Shown: piece after piece, positions 18,592-28,989 of the stretch
Layout of the letters: each line of letters starts with the position of its first letter
Numbering within the stretch: the first letter of the stretch is position 1
Source of the DNA: Vibrio neptunius
GTDB lineage: Bacteria > Pseudomonadota > Gammaproteobacteria > Enterobacterales > Vibrionaceae
Direction of reading: 5' to 3'
Assembly (NCBI GenBank): GCA_019339365.1
Contig: CP079860.1
Location: 1,302,001 to 1,366,000, forward strand
DNA length: 64,000 nucleotides
Position numbers and translations under genes: made by a program
The notes under the pieces: model-generated
What the model was told of the DNA's origin: nothing
Seen by the model: the letters and a program-made list of their open reading frames with translations, nothing else
The model's database searches: none

Positions 18592-19239
18592 CTATGCTCG
18601 CTTAAGGTGTTCTAGTGCTGAGTGGAGTGAGGGGAGAATATAATGCCCCAATGCTTTTACGTCTTCGCAAGGTTCCACTAGGTCGGGGATTTGGTAGGTG
18701 GTCATCTTCGCGGCTACGGCACTCTTTACACCATTATTGGAGTCTTCGAATGCGATACAGTGTTCGGCGTGAGCATTGACTCGATCGGCTGCCAGTAGAT
18801 AGATCTCTGGATCGGGCTTGCCGACTGACACTTCGCAGCCGCAAGTCAGGCTGTCAAAGTATGAGTCTAAACCCGCAAGGCGCAGTTTAACTTCTGCGAC
18901 GTCACGCTGAGTAGAGGTCGCCACAGCGGTTGGAATTTGCTGTTGTTTGAGCCATTCCAGAAGTTCAACAACGCCGTCTTTAACTGGAATAGGTTTGTGT
19001 TTGACGATAGCATCGTAGTTGCGACGCCACTCATTGTGGAGTTTGTCGAGGTCATCCCCATAAGCGGCTCGAAAGATCTTTTCTATGCCTGCGGAGTTAC
19101 GACCGATGATGGAGAGATAAACGTCTTCATAGAAAGGTAGGTTGACGTTCACGCAAGCTTGTTTAAAAACACGCATGCATACACGCTCGGTGTCCAACAG
19201 AAGGCCATCCATATCAAAGATAGCGGCTTGAATTTTCAT
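18592..19239 (-). CDS. HAD-superfamily phosphatase (beta-phosphoglucomutase-like subfamily)
   Basis: HAD hydrolase of 215 aa with a small alpha cap: motif I IFDMDGLLLDTE, cap region about 17-85, motif II AVATSTQ, motif III K in SVGKPDPEIYLLAA, motif IV AFEDSNNGVKSA. The pattern is that of the YcjU/YniC/beta-PGM group, so it probably dephosphorylates small sugar phosphates. Substrate not assignable. The start at ATG 19239 (MKIQAAIFDMDG) is by family length; no strong ribosome site is visible and an upstream start at 19275 is possible. Confidence 0.82.
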   Translation of the reverse strand: MKIQAAIFDMDGLLLDTERVCMRVFKQACVNVNLPFYEDVYLSIIGRNSAGIEKIFRAAYGDDLDKLHNEWRRNYDAIVKHKPIPVKDGVVELLEWLKQQQIPTAVATSTQRDVAEVKLRLAGLDSYFDSLTCGCEVSVGKPDPEIYLLAADRVNAHAEHCIAFEDSNNGVKSAVAAKMTTYQIPDLVEPCEDVKALGHYILPSLHSALEHLKRA

Positions 19240-19313
19240 GAGTACAGCATATTCATTAACAGTTCGGGCGCCCATTTTTGCACACTTCTAAATTATAGTA
19301 AAAGCGCCGAAAT

Positions 19314-19337
19314 AAGGTCTGGTATTGACCAGACCTT
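19314..19337 (-). terminator. Intrinsic terminator of the amylase gene
   Basis: Stem AAGGTCTGGT/ACCAGACCTT with a 4-nt loop, 18 bp past the amylase stop, followed on the minus strand by a short T-rich stretch. Confidence 0.75.
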
Positions 19338-19354
19338 TACTAGTTGTACTTAGA

Positions 19355-20752
19355 CTATAGCATCCACATTCTTGCCGTGCGGGCTGGAATATTGAATGTA
19401 TGGTTACGCGATGTGACGACAGTGGTCTCTCCGGTTAGCGTATCTTTGTAAGAAACGTTCCAGTTGAACTCATGTTGATACGTATCCACGGTGATAGACT
19501 TCGCCTCGCCACACTTATTAATGCCAACGACGCCCGCTTTACCACGCTTGAAGATCAGCGTGCATTGATCACTGTGCACAACCGTCATTGGTTTACCTTG
19601 CATCGAGTTGTGGAACTTAAGCATGTTGATCATCGTGGTGTCTTTCCAGACGTCAGCCCAGCGACCATTATCTCTATCTTCGCTGTCTGGTAGTTCATCA
19701 CTGTAGATAAGTGGTGTGCCGCCATCTTTACCCAATACGTAGGCGTAAGCTAACTGCTCATCTTTGGGATCCATGATTTGATAGCGAAAACCATCGTTGG
19801 TGGGAATGTCGTGTGTCACAGTGAAGGTGATGGCACGCGAATTTTCCAGAGCTTGGCCGTACGCCTGAGGATCATGGAGTTGGTTTAATCCACCATTGAA
19901 AGAGAAAGCGCTGCGAATAGTCGAGAACAGAGGGAAATCGTAAGCGGCATGATCGGTGTTGTTTAAATAGGGTGCTAAAAAGGCTTCATAGCCGCTATCG
20001 CCCTGACCACCACTGGTAATGACCTCACCGAAAACATGCATTCCAGCAGTAATGTCTGATGTGAAAATCTGATCGATTTGATACGGGCTCATGTGTTTGA
20101 CGGCATCGATGCGAAACCCCTTGATTCCGATCGACTTGAGTGCCTGAAGGTAGTTTTTCTGCTGTGACACAACCCAGTTATTGGGATCTAAATCTGGTAG
20201 TCCGGTATCGCCATTGTCACCACAAAGTCGCCAGTACTGTACGTGACCAGGGTCGTTCCAGTTGCTGATACAACCTGCTGGGTGGAAGTCATTGCCAGAA
20301 AAAAGATTTTGGCTCAAGTTGCCAAATAAGGTCTGGTTGGCGTAGTAGTGACTACGTGAAGCGTACTCGTTAAGTACGTCTGAGCCTGGGTAGTTGAGAT
20401 CGCTGCGCTTTGACGCCTCATTGGCCATATGGTTGAGGACAACATCGGCATAGACTTCGACGCCTTGTGTTTTAAGTGCAGCGATCATGGCTTCTAAGTC
20501 TTGTTTATTGCCCAGTGGAGAGTCGATAACGCGAAAATCCTGAGGTTGGTAGCGTGCCCACCATTTTGTGCCGCTAGATTTCATCGCGGGAGAAATTAAC
20601 ACCTTTTTGAATCCGTTGGCGGCGATTTGCTGGGCGTTATTCGTCACATCCGAATATTTCCAGTTGAACGCGTGTAGGATTGCGTCGGCATAAGTGAGTT
20701 GCGGTGCGCTGAGCGCAGCAGTGGCAGCGAGTAAAGTTGTTATTTTTTTCAT
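19355..20752 (-). CDS. Secreted alpha-amylase (GH13)
   Basis: Glycoside hydrolase family 13 alpha-amylase of 465 aa that cleaves internal alpha-1,4 bonds in starch or glycogen. The signal peptide is MKKITTLLAATAALSAPQLTYA. The (beta/alpha)8 barrel carries the four conserved regions: DVVLNHMA, GFRIDAVKHM (nucleophile Asp), VFGEVI (acid/base Glu) and FTVTHDIPTND, where the usual NHD is THD. A small C-terminal beta domain contains GKAGVVGINKCGE. The start at 20752 gives a proper signal peptide; the frame extends 18 codons further upstream. Single gene with its own terminator. Confidence 0.9.
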   Translation of the reverse strand: MKKITTLLAATAALSAPQLTYADAILHAFNWKYSDVTNNAQQIAANGFKKVLISPAMKSSGTKWWARYQPQDFRVIDSPLGNKQDLEAMIAALKTQGVEVYADVVLNHMANEASKRSDLNYPGSDVLNEYASRSHYYANQTLFGNLSQNLFSGNDFHPAGCISNWNDPGHVQYWRLCGDNGDTGLPDLDPNNWVVSQQKNYLQALKSIGIKGFRIDAVKHMSPYQIDQIFTSDITAGMHVFGEVITSGGQGDSGYEAFLAPYLNNTDHAAYDFPLFSTIRSAFSFNGGLNQLHDPQAYGQALENSRAITFTVTHDIPTNDGFRYQIMDPKDEQLAYAYVLGKDGGTPLIYSDELPDSEDRDNGRWADVWKDTTMINMLKFHNSMQGKPMTVVHSDQCTLIFKRGKAGVVGINKCGEAKSITVDTYQHEFNWNVSYKDTLTGETTVVTSRNHTFNIPARTARMWML

Positions 20753-21078
20753 AGGGTGTTTCTCGTTATTGATATTCAGGGCAATGATATTTTTATAAAT
20801 TGCCATTAATAGTGCTTGAAAGGGAAGACTGGATTACGGTCACACTCTGTAGGGGAGCAATTTACAAAATTCCAACAGGGATAAAGTTTTGCGATGATTT
20901 TGGTTGTTTTGTGTTCGAGTTGGTTGATAAATGACCATATCTTAAGGGTTAGACGACGCCTTGTTGCTGGCAGATGATTGTCGTCGTTGCGGAAATCAAA
21001 GAATGACGAATAGTGAAAATGATCCGTAATGTTTAGTAGACTGTGTCCCTAATTACAAAATCATAAAGGGAAATCAGA

Positions 21079-21957
21079 ATGAGTCAGCAGAAAGTCGCGT
21101 TTATTGGCCTAGGTGTGATGGGCTACCCTATGGCGGGTTACTTAAGTAAAGCGGGATATTCCACCAAAGTGTTTAACCGCACTAAAACCAAAGCAGACAA
21201 ATGGGCTGAGGAGTACCAAGGTGTTGCGTGTGAGACACCTAAACAAGCGGCTCAGGATTGTGATGTTGTGTTTGTTTGCGTGGGTAATGACGACGACGTA
21301 CGCAGTGTGATTTACGGTGAAGATGGCGTTCTTGCTGGATTGAAGGCAGGAGCTGTGCTGGTGGACCATACGACAACGTCCGCTGAGCTAGCGGTTGAAT
21401 TGTCGGCTGCAGCTAAAGAAAACGGCAATCAGTTTATTGATGCGCCAGTTTCTGGTGGTCAAGCGGGCGCTGAGAATGGCATGTTGACCATTATGTGTGG
21501 CGGTGATCAAGCGGTGTTCGAACAAATCTCACCAGTGATGGATGTGTACGCGAAACAAATGACGTTGCTGGGAGAAAATGGCCAGGGTCAACGCTGTAAA
21601 ATGGTTAACCAAATTTGTATTGGCGGTATTCTCCAAGGGCTTAGCGAAGCGTTGCTACTCGCTCAAAAATCGGGTTTGGACGTAGAACAAGTGGTTGACA
21701 CCCTCAAACATGGTGCAGCGGGTTCATGGCAAATGGAAAATCGCGCCGTGACCATGTCACAAGATAAGTTTGATTTTGGTTTTGCCATTGATTGGATGCG
21801 CAAAGACTTAGGGTTCTGCCTGAAAGAAGCGGAACGAGTCGGGCTAGATTTACCGTTAACTAAGAAAGTCGATGATCAATACGCTGAGCTACAACAAGAT
21901 GGCTATGGGCGTATGGATACTTCTGTTCTGATGAAAGCGGTGGCGAAAAAACAATAA
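21079..21957 (+). CDS. NAD(P)-dependent beta-hydroxyacid dehydrogenase (3-hydroxyisobutyrate dehydrogenase family)
   Basis: Oxidoreductase of 292 aa: Rossmann motif FIGLGVMGYPMAGYL at the N-terminus, NRT after beta-2 (a basic residue here often signals NADPH), substrate loop DAPVSGGQAGAENG, and the catalytic lysine region GQRCKMVNQICIGG. The C-terminal all-helical domain is complete. Members act on 3-hydroxyisobutyrate, tartronate semialdehyde or succinic semialdehyde/glyoxylate; which one is unclear, and no valine-degradation genes are nearby. AAAGGGAAATC precedes the ATG. Confidence 0.85.
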   Translation: MSQQKVAFIGLGVMGYPMAGYLSKAGYSTKVFNRTKTKADKWAEEYQGVACETPKQAAQDCDVVFVCVGNDDDVRSVIYGEDGVLAGLKAGAVLVDHTTTSAELAVELSAAAKENGNQFIDAPVSGGQAGAENGMLTIMCGGDQAVFEQISPVMDVYAKQMTLLGENGQGQRCKMVNQICIGGILQGLSEALLLAQKSGLDVEQVVDTLKHGAAGSWQMENRAVTMSQDKFDFGFAIDWMRKDLGFCLKEAERVGLDLPLTKKVDDQYAELQQDGYGRMDTSVLMKAVAKKQ

Positions 21958-21972
21958 GCGCTGAGTAAAACA

Positions 21973-22007
21973 ATACGCCGATGCGTGCAGGTTAGCGATC
22001 GGCGTAT
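21973..22007 (-). terminator. Terminator-like hairpin, best fit to the minus strand
   Basis: Stem ATACGCCGAT/ATCGGCGTAT with a 15-nt loop. On the minus strand it is followed by TGTTTTA, placing it downstream of the 19-aa ORF. Confidence 0.55.
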
Positions 22008-22042
22008 GGATTTCAGTACTGATTCAAGCGGGATACTCTATA

Positions 22043-22102
22043 TCAGTAGAAGATGAACAGCTCTTTGGTGTCAAATAACTTAAAGAATTCGAATCCTTTC
22101 AT
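22043..22102 (-). CDS. Candidate 19-aa peptide
   Basis: Minus-strand ATG at 22102 preceded by GAGGAG eight bases upstream, a near-perfect ribosome site. The product, MKGFEFFKLFDTKELFIFY, is rich in Phe and charged residues, amphipathic, and lacks a long enough hydrophobic core for a standard membrane helix. A hairpin with a T-rich 3' side follows about 35 bp downstream on the same strand. It is not a leader for a downstream gene, since the next gene that way is on the opposite strand. A real small protein is possible; chance is the alternative. Confidence 0.4.
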   Translation of the reverse strand: MKGFEFFKLFDTKELFIFY

Positions 22103-22264
22103 AGCCAACTCTCCTCATTTGTAACATCTATGGTTAATGGATTGATGAAGCTAAATATGAGCTTCATTGCTTAACTGCTGTTACCTATCTAAAACTAGTG
22201 CAACCTACCGTTTTTTGCCAAATTGTTGATGAGTTAAACATCTGTCCAGATCGACTCTCTGCTA

Positions 22265-22291
22265 CCCCACGGACTCACAAAAGCCGTGGGG
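22265..22291. terminator. Intrinsic terminator of katG
   Basis: Stem CCCCACGG/CCGTGGGG with an 11-nt loop, 12 bp past the katG stop. Confidence 0.65.
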
Positions 22292-22303
22292 CGTCATTGC
22301 AAG

Positions 22304-24802
<2,499 letters not shown>

Positions 24803-25420
24803 TTAGCTGAACTTTATTTCAAGCTGTTCGGCGGTCTGCCAACTATCGTGGCTGGCAAGTTGTGAGGCATACTGGGCAATATTGGTGTAGCGCTCAAGTA
24901 AGCCAAAGTTCGTCAGAATATCAACAATAAATGACATCATAATATCCGCACCAGTGAGTTTTTCGGCGACTAGGTAACGCTTGTCTTGCAAACGCTGGTC
25001 GACATAACTCATCACTTTGTGTAACTCGACTTCAGCATAATCAGGTAGGAAGTTCATTTGAGCGCCATCTTTTGAAACGAAGACCTTTAGTAATAACGGT
25101 AGAGCAGCAGAGCTTTCTGCAAAGTGCAGCCACTGCAGGTAGTCGAGGTGGTCATCAGAGCCTTTGGCTGGCGCAAGCTTCTCTGGCGCATACTTATCGA
25201 TAAGGTATTCAGTGATTGCGCCAGACTCTGTAATGACGCGGCCATCTTCTTCAATCACCGGAGATTTACCCAGTGGGTGGATAGATTTAAGCTCTGGTGG
25301 CGCGAGAAAGGTCACACTATCACGATGGTAGGGGACGATGTCATAATCGATGCCTAGCTCTTCTAACAACCAGATAATACGTTTGGAGCGAGACTGGTTA
25401 AGGTGATGTAGTTTAATCAT
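24803..25420 (-). CDS. Glutathione S-transferase
   Basis: Cytosolic GST of 205 aa. The thioredoxin-fold N-terminal domain contains LHHLNQSRSKRIIWLLEELGIDY (Ser/Arg at the glutathione site), HPLGKSPVIEEDG with the cis-proline and ITESGAITEYL. The helical C-terminal domain contains LTGADIMMSFIVDIL. It resembles the GST3/YfcG-like clade. It lies 12 bp downstream of curA in the same operon, under a TetR-type operator, so it probably works with the reductase in detoxifying electrophilic carbonyl compounds. Confidence 0.87.
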   Translation of the reverse strand: MIKLHHLNQSRSKRIIWLLEELGIDYDIVPYHRDSVTFLAPPELKSIHPLGKSPVIEEDGRVITESGAITEYLIDKYAPEKLAPAKGSDDHLDYLQWLHFAESSAALPLLLKVFVSKDGAQMNFLPDYAEVELHKVMSYVDQRLQDKRYLVAEKLTGADIMMSFIVDILTNFGLLERYTNIAQYASQLASHDSWQTAEQLEIKFS

Positions 25421-25432
25421 GTTGACCTCTGC

Positions 25433-26464
25433 TTATAGTGGACGGTTGGTTTTTACAACCAGTTTGCCAAAGTTTCTACCTTCCAGAAGGCCGATGAATG
25501 CTTCTGGCGCATTGTCAAACCCTTCCACCAAATGCTCACGATAATGAATTTTTCCTTCCGCAAGCCATTGGCTCATGTCGGTTGCAAACTCTTCATAACG
25601 ATGAGCGTAATCATCAAAAATAATAAAACCCTGCATTTTGATTCGCTTGATCAGCAACTGCCCCATCAGCATTGACATTCTGTCAGGGCCTTGAGGGAGC
25701 GATGTTGCGTTGTATTGAGAAATCAAGCCACACAGTGGAATACGCGCTCCAGTGTTGAGAAGGGGCATCACAGCGTCAAACACTTTACCGCCAACATTCT
25801 CAAAGTAAACGTCGATGCCTTGGTTACACGCTGTCGCTAACTGTTGTGCAAAATCTTCCGCTTTATGATCGATACACTCATCAAAGCCTAATTGTTCTAC
25901 CGCATAACGACACTTTTCCTCGCCACCGGCAACGCCAATTACACGACAACCTTTTAGTTTGCCTATCTGTCCGACCATAGAACCTACCGCACCTGTTGCC
26001 GCTGCGACTACTAGGGTTTCGCCAGCTTTTGGTTGGCCGATATCCAGCAAGCCCATGTAAGCGGTGAAGCCTGGCATACCCATTACACCCAGTGCATAAG
26101 AGGGGTGAGTTGGGCTCATGCCCATTTTAATCAGGCCTTCACCATTTGAAATGCCGTAATCTTGCCAGCCAGTGAAAGCTAATACCCATTCACCAACTTG
26201 GTAGTCTGGATGATTGGAGGTTTCTACCTGACACACTGTGCCACCGACCATGACATCGTCGATATCAACAGGATCCGCGTAGGATTTGGCATCGTTCATG
26301 CGGCCACGCATGTAGGGGTCAAGTGACAGATAGACGCTTCTTAGCAGCAATTCACCTTGAGCAGGCGTAGGCTTTTCTGTTTCTTCTAAGCGGAAGTTTT
26401 CGCTAACAGGTGCGCCTACAGGGCGTGAAGCAAGAACAATGCGGCGGTTTACGTTGTTAGTCAT
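25433..26464 (-). CDS. curA: NADPH-dependent enone/curcumin reductase (MDR superfamily)
   Basis: Zinc-free medium-chain reductase of 343 aa, colinear with E. coli CurA (YncB): VYLSLDPYMRGRMND near the N-terminus, MVGGTVCQV, GMPGFTAYMGLLDIGQPKAGETLVV, the NADPH motif AATGAVGSMVGQIGKLKG, and YFENVGGKVFDAVMPLLNTGARI. It reduces the double bond of alpha,beta-unsaturated ketones. It is the first gene of the curA-gst operon and has a 15-bp palindromic operator 16 bp upstream of its ATG, shared with the tetR gene beyond it. This suggests induction by reactive electrophiles. Confidence 0.9.
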   Translation of the reverse strand: MTNNVNRRIVLASRPVGAPVSENFRLEETEKPTPAQGELLLRSVYLSLDPYMRGRMNDAKSYADPVDIDDVMVGGTVCQVETSNHPDYQVGEWVLAFTGWQDYGISNGEGLIKMGMSPTHPSYALGVMGMPGFTAYMGLLDIGQPKAGETLVVAAATGAVGSMVGQIGKLKGCRVIGVAGGEEKCRYAVEQLGFDECIDHKAEDFAQQLATACNQGIDVYFENVGGKVFDAVMPLLNTGARIPLCGLISQYNATSLPQGPDRMSMLMGQLLIKRIKMQGFIIFDDYAHRYEEFATDMSQWLAEGKIHYREHLVEGFDNAPEAFIGLLEGRNFGKLVVKTNRPL

Positions 26465-26479
26465 TGTGTTTCCTATTAT

Positions 26480-26494
26480 TAGACCAGTCGTCTA
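26480..26494. promoter_or_regulatory. TetR-family operator, curA copy
   Basis: TAGACCAGTCGTCTA, an inverted repeat of TAGAC/GTCTA around a 5-nt centre, identical to the copy at 27156. It resembles the NemR box (TAGAC-N5-GTCTA type). Confidence 0.78.
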
Positions 26495-26549
26495 GTTTGG
26501 ATTTCAAAAAATTCCCGTTGATTTGTTGAATCAAACGGGAATGTGTTAC

Positions 26550-27135
26550 TTAAGCGCTAAGTAGAGAGTGAGTGCTCTCTAAACTGCGTTCAAGATGTGC
26601 TTGATCCTGAACCAGTTTGTTGAGGAGACTCGCACCAAGCCATTGTTGGTAAAGCTGGGTCGCAACTTGCTGCGCATCCAATGCTTTTATCGAACCGTCT
26701 TCGATACCAGATTCTATGCACTGAGCAATGGAATCAATGACTTGTCCCGCACCGTTTGCAAGAGTGATTCGCATCGGCTCAGACAAGTCAGAAACCTCGG
26801 CACTAAGCTTAACCACCAGACATCGGTTAGCATTACAGACACCATTTTCTACTTCTAGCCAGCGGGAGAAGTACCCCATTATACGTTGATAGCCAGTCCC
26901 TTCTTCTGCATGAAAAATCGCATTGATGCGAGCTAGGTAGCTTCTGAAATAATCTTCAATCAGTGCCTCACCAAATTGCTCTTTGGATTTGAAATAGTGA
27001 TAGAAGGAGCCTTTTGGCACATCGGCTGTTTTAAGCAGTTCAGATAAACCGACGGCGGTGAAACCTTTGTTCACTACTAATTCGTAACCCACATTGAGAA
27101 TATGTTGGCGAGTGTCGTTTGTTTTTTTCGTTCAT
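26550..27135 (-). pseudogene. TetR/AcrR-family repressor of curA-gst, N-terminal frameshift
   Basis: TetR-type regulator. The clean frame reads from GTG 27092 (GYELVVNKGFTAVGLSELLKTA, PKGSFYHYFKSKEQFGEALI), which lacks the first half of helix 1. Upstream, in the same frame, the sequence DTRQHILNV continues the HTH domain but no start codon exists. Dropping one A from the run at 27122-27128 connects it to ATG 27135 as MNEKTNDTRQHILNV, giving 194 aa. The C-terminal ligand domain is normal. Two identical operators, before curA and before this gene, imply repression of both; NemR/AcuR-like electrophile sensing is likely. No good ribosome site precedes ATG 27135. Confidence 0.8.
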
Positions 27136-27155
27136 GGGCGAACTATAAAACAAAT

Positions 27156-27170
27156 TAGACCAGTCGTCTA
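27156..27170. promoter_or_regulatory. TetR-family operator, autoregulatory copy
   Basis: Second exact copy of TAGACCAGTCGTCTA, 20 bp upstream of the regulator's restored start. Shared identity extends to 19 bp with the curA copy. Confidence 0.78.
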
Positions 27171-27471
27171 GTGAGTATGAAAGCTTTGAGAGGATGAATT
27201 ACCGCGCCATTGAAGGTTAATTCGCATACAAAGAAGAACGGCGAGAGTTGGACAGAGTGAAAATGACTCACACAATTACGAACCAAATAAGTTCCGTTCG
27301 AAGGATGGAATAAACGCCGAATGGACGTAAAAAGTCAAACGAACTTGTTTAGTGATATTACTATTAAAGGTAGATAAATGTAGAAGGTCTTTGAGTCTAT
27401 GCAATGAAGTTATTGCTGATAGTTTCATTAAACTTTCGTATTGAGTCATCGTTTTGCATGAAGGAGAGAGG
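27171..27471. other. Intergenic region, no gene seen
   Basis: About 300 bp between the divergent tetR and the solute-binding gene. Frames here are short and lack ribosome sites. It must hold the promoters of both genes; elements were not confidently identified. Confidence 0.4.
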
Positions 27472-28236
27472 ATGAAGTGGTTGCGTTTGGGAACGATCAT
27501 TCTTGCTCTAGTGGCCGTAAAACCTTGTTTGGCAAGGCCAGTTGATTTGGTCACACTGGAATATCCTCCCTACATAGAAATGCAGGGACAACAGGTATCA
27601 GGCGTTGCGGTTGAATTAGTCAGGTATATATTTCACCAGCTTGAAACTCCCGTCAACATAACGGTACTACCATGGGCAAGAGCACTGACACTGGTGAAGC
27701 GTGGTCGGGCTGATGGCATATTTACCGCATTCAAAAATCCTGAGCGCGAGAAATTTGCCGATTTTAGTCAGAATGTCCTCTTCGTCCAAAACATCAGTTT
27801 GATGGCGCTCAAAGGCAGTAGCTATAAAACTGAGGAAATCCTAGCCGGTGATGTCTCCAATATTGCGTTGTGTGTCGTTAACGGCGTAAGTTACGGAAAA
27901 CGGATGGACGCGAAGATTAAGGAAGGTCGCTTTCGGCTGATTTTCCAAAAAAACAGCACGGTAGAATGTGCTCACCTGGTGCGCACTAAACGCGCTGATA
28001 TCTGGGTGAACAATGAATTTGGAGCCCGAAGCATTCTGGTTAGAGAAGGGTTGGATAGTGATATTGATATTTTATCGCCTCCCGTTGAAGCAACCCCCAG
28101 CTACATTGCGTTCTCTAAAGACCTCAGCCATTCTGAGTTACTCGAGCGCTTTGACCAAGTACTGTTCGATATGAAGCAAGATGGGCGTTACGAAGCCCTC
28201 ATCTATGATTACTTTGAGACCATGAGAGTTAAATGA
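27472..28236 (+). CDS. Orphan periplasmic solute-binding protein (SBP_bac_3)
   Basis: Protein of 254 aa starting at ATG 27472 immediately after AAGGAGAGAGG; an upstream in-frame ATG at 27454 lacks such a site. The signal peptide ends near KPCLARP. The mature protein has LVTLEYPPYIEMQG, the family hallmark LPWARALTLVKRGRADGIF, and a KNPEREKFADFS segment. Two cysteines (LCVVNG and VECAHL) may pair. No permease or ATPase gene is adjacent, so it may serve a distant transporter or signalling. It is a homologous type to the two frameshifted proteins at 4116 and 51901. Its end overlaps the convergent GNAT gene by 8 bp. Confidence 0.82.
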   Translation: MKWLRLGTIILALVAVKPCLARPVDLVTLEYPPYIEMQGQQVSGVAVELVRYIFHQLETPVNITVLPWARALTLVKRGRADGIFTAFKNPEREKFADFSQNVLFVQNISLMALKGSSYKTEEILAGDVSNIALCVVNGVSYGKRMDAKIKEGRFRLIFQKNSTVECAHLVRTKRADIWVNNEFGARSILVREGLDSDIDILSPPVEATPSYIAFSKDLSHSELLERFDQVLFDMKQDGRYEALIYDYFETMRVK

Positions 28237-28672
28237 GAGGCTCTCTTTTCATGTAGACAAAAGCGTTATCTTCGCCGGTGATATGGAATCCAAAGCGCTG
28301 ATATAGCCTACCAACCTGATTTCCCTGTAAATAGCACAGTTGGATAGGCTTACGTTGTGCGTCGGCAAGCTCAATACAGTATTGCAGGATTTTGCTTCCC
28401 ATTCCTTTGCCGTGGTATCGGGTGAGCAGGAAGAAACGACAAAAGTAAAAGTGTTCTCCTTTGTCTTGCAGCAAAAAGCTACCAGCGGGCTGGCCGCCAA
28501 CAGTCACGATGGTGGGCTGGTCTTGTTGCCATTCTTCAAGGTGAATACGTTGTTGCACTTGTTCATTCCAACCGAATACGGCTTTTATCGCGTCGTATTC
28601 TGCATTCTTTTTGAGAGAGAATAAGAAGTCGAAATCACCCGGTGTAGCCGGGCGAAAATCAAAGTCGATCAT
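28229..28672 (-). CDS. GNAT family N-acetyltransferase
   Basis: GNAT domain protein of 147 aa: FDFRPATPGDFDFLFSLKK, the acceptor-side beta strands AGSFLLQDKGEHFYFCRFFL, the acetyl-CoA loop YHGKGMGSKILQYC and the tail GRLYQRFGFHITGED. Substrate unknown. It is the last gene of an operon with rhlE and yqfB, with 4-bp overlap to yqfB. Its N-acetyltransferase fold next to a putative N4-acetylcytidine amidohydrolase and an RNA helicase is suggestive but does not prove a shared RNA-related role. Confidence 0.82.
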   Translation of the reverse strand: MIDFDFRPATPGDFDFLFSLKKNAEYDAIKAVFGWNEQVQQRIHLEEWQQDQPTIVTVGGQPAGSFLLQDKGEHFYFCRFFLLTRYHGKGMGSKILQYCIELADAQRKPIQLCYLQGNQVGRLYQRFGFHITGEDNAFVYMKREPLI

Positions 28673-28989
28673 GCATCAACCAGTTCATAAGTGATCAAGA
28701 AAAGCTCGTCGGTGTTGGGGTAGATTTCCCGAATCAGCTGTTTAAGTTTTGGTAGCTCAATCGCTTCTTGCTCAGCGTGAAACTCGTTGATATCGTCAAA
28801 GTGAAGGGGTTCTACCGCTAGAATCTTCACCTCACATACTTTCTCATCGTTCTCCAATGTGAAGACTTCAACCTGAGTACCTGGCACGTAATGAGCTTCC
28901 GATTCATCGCGAATGGTAATGGTTTTTTTACCACAAGTGATCAGTGGAGTCAGAAACTCAAAAAAGAGAATTTTGGTCGGTGCGCTCAT
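28669..28989 (-). CDS. yqfB: ASCH-domain N4-acetylcytidine amidohydrolase
   Basis: Protein of 106 aa, matching E. coli YqfB in length and motifs: FFEFLTPLITCGKKTITIRDESEAHYVPG, then EFHAEQEAIELPKLKQLIREIYP. The ASCH fold is a PUA-like beta-barrel, and YqfB hydrolyses N4-acetylcytidine to cytidine. The conserved Lys-Thr-Ile-Thr-Ile-Arg-Asp catalytic strand is present. It overlaps both neighbours by 4 bp, so translation of rhlE, yqfB and the GNAT gene is coupled. Confidence 0.88.
   Translation of the reverse strand: MSAPTKILFFEFLTPLITCGKKTITIRDESEAHYVPGTQVEVFTLENDEKVCEVKILAVEPLHFDDINEFHAEQEAIELPKLKQLIREIYPNTDELFLITYELVDA

Noticed and set aside
27276..27554. 92-codon minus-strand frame opposite the solute-binding gene start
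   Set aside because: Overlaps the signal-peptide region of a supported gene and lacks a ribosome site.
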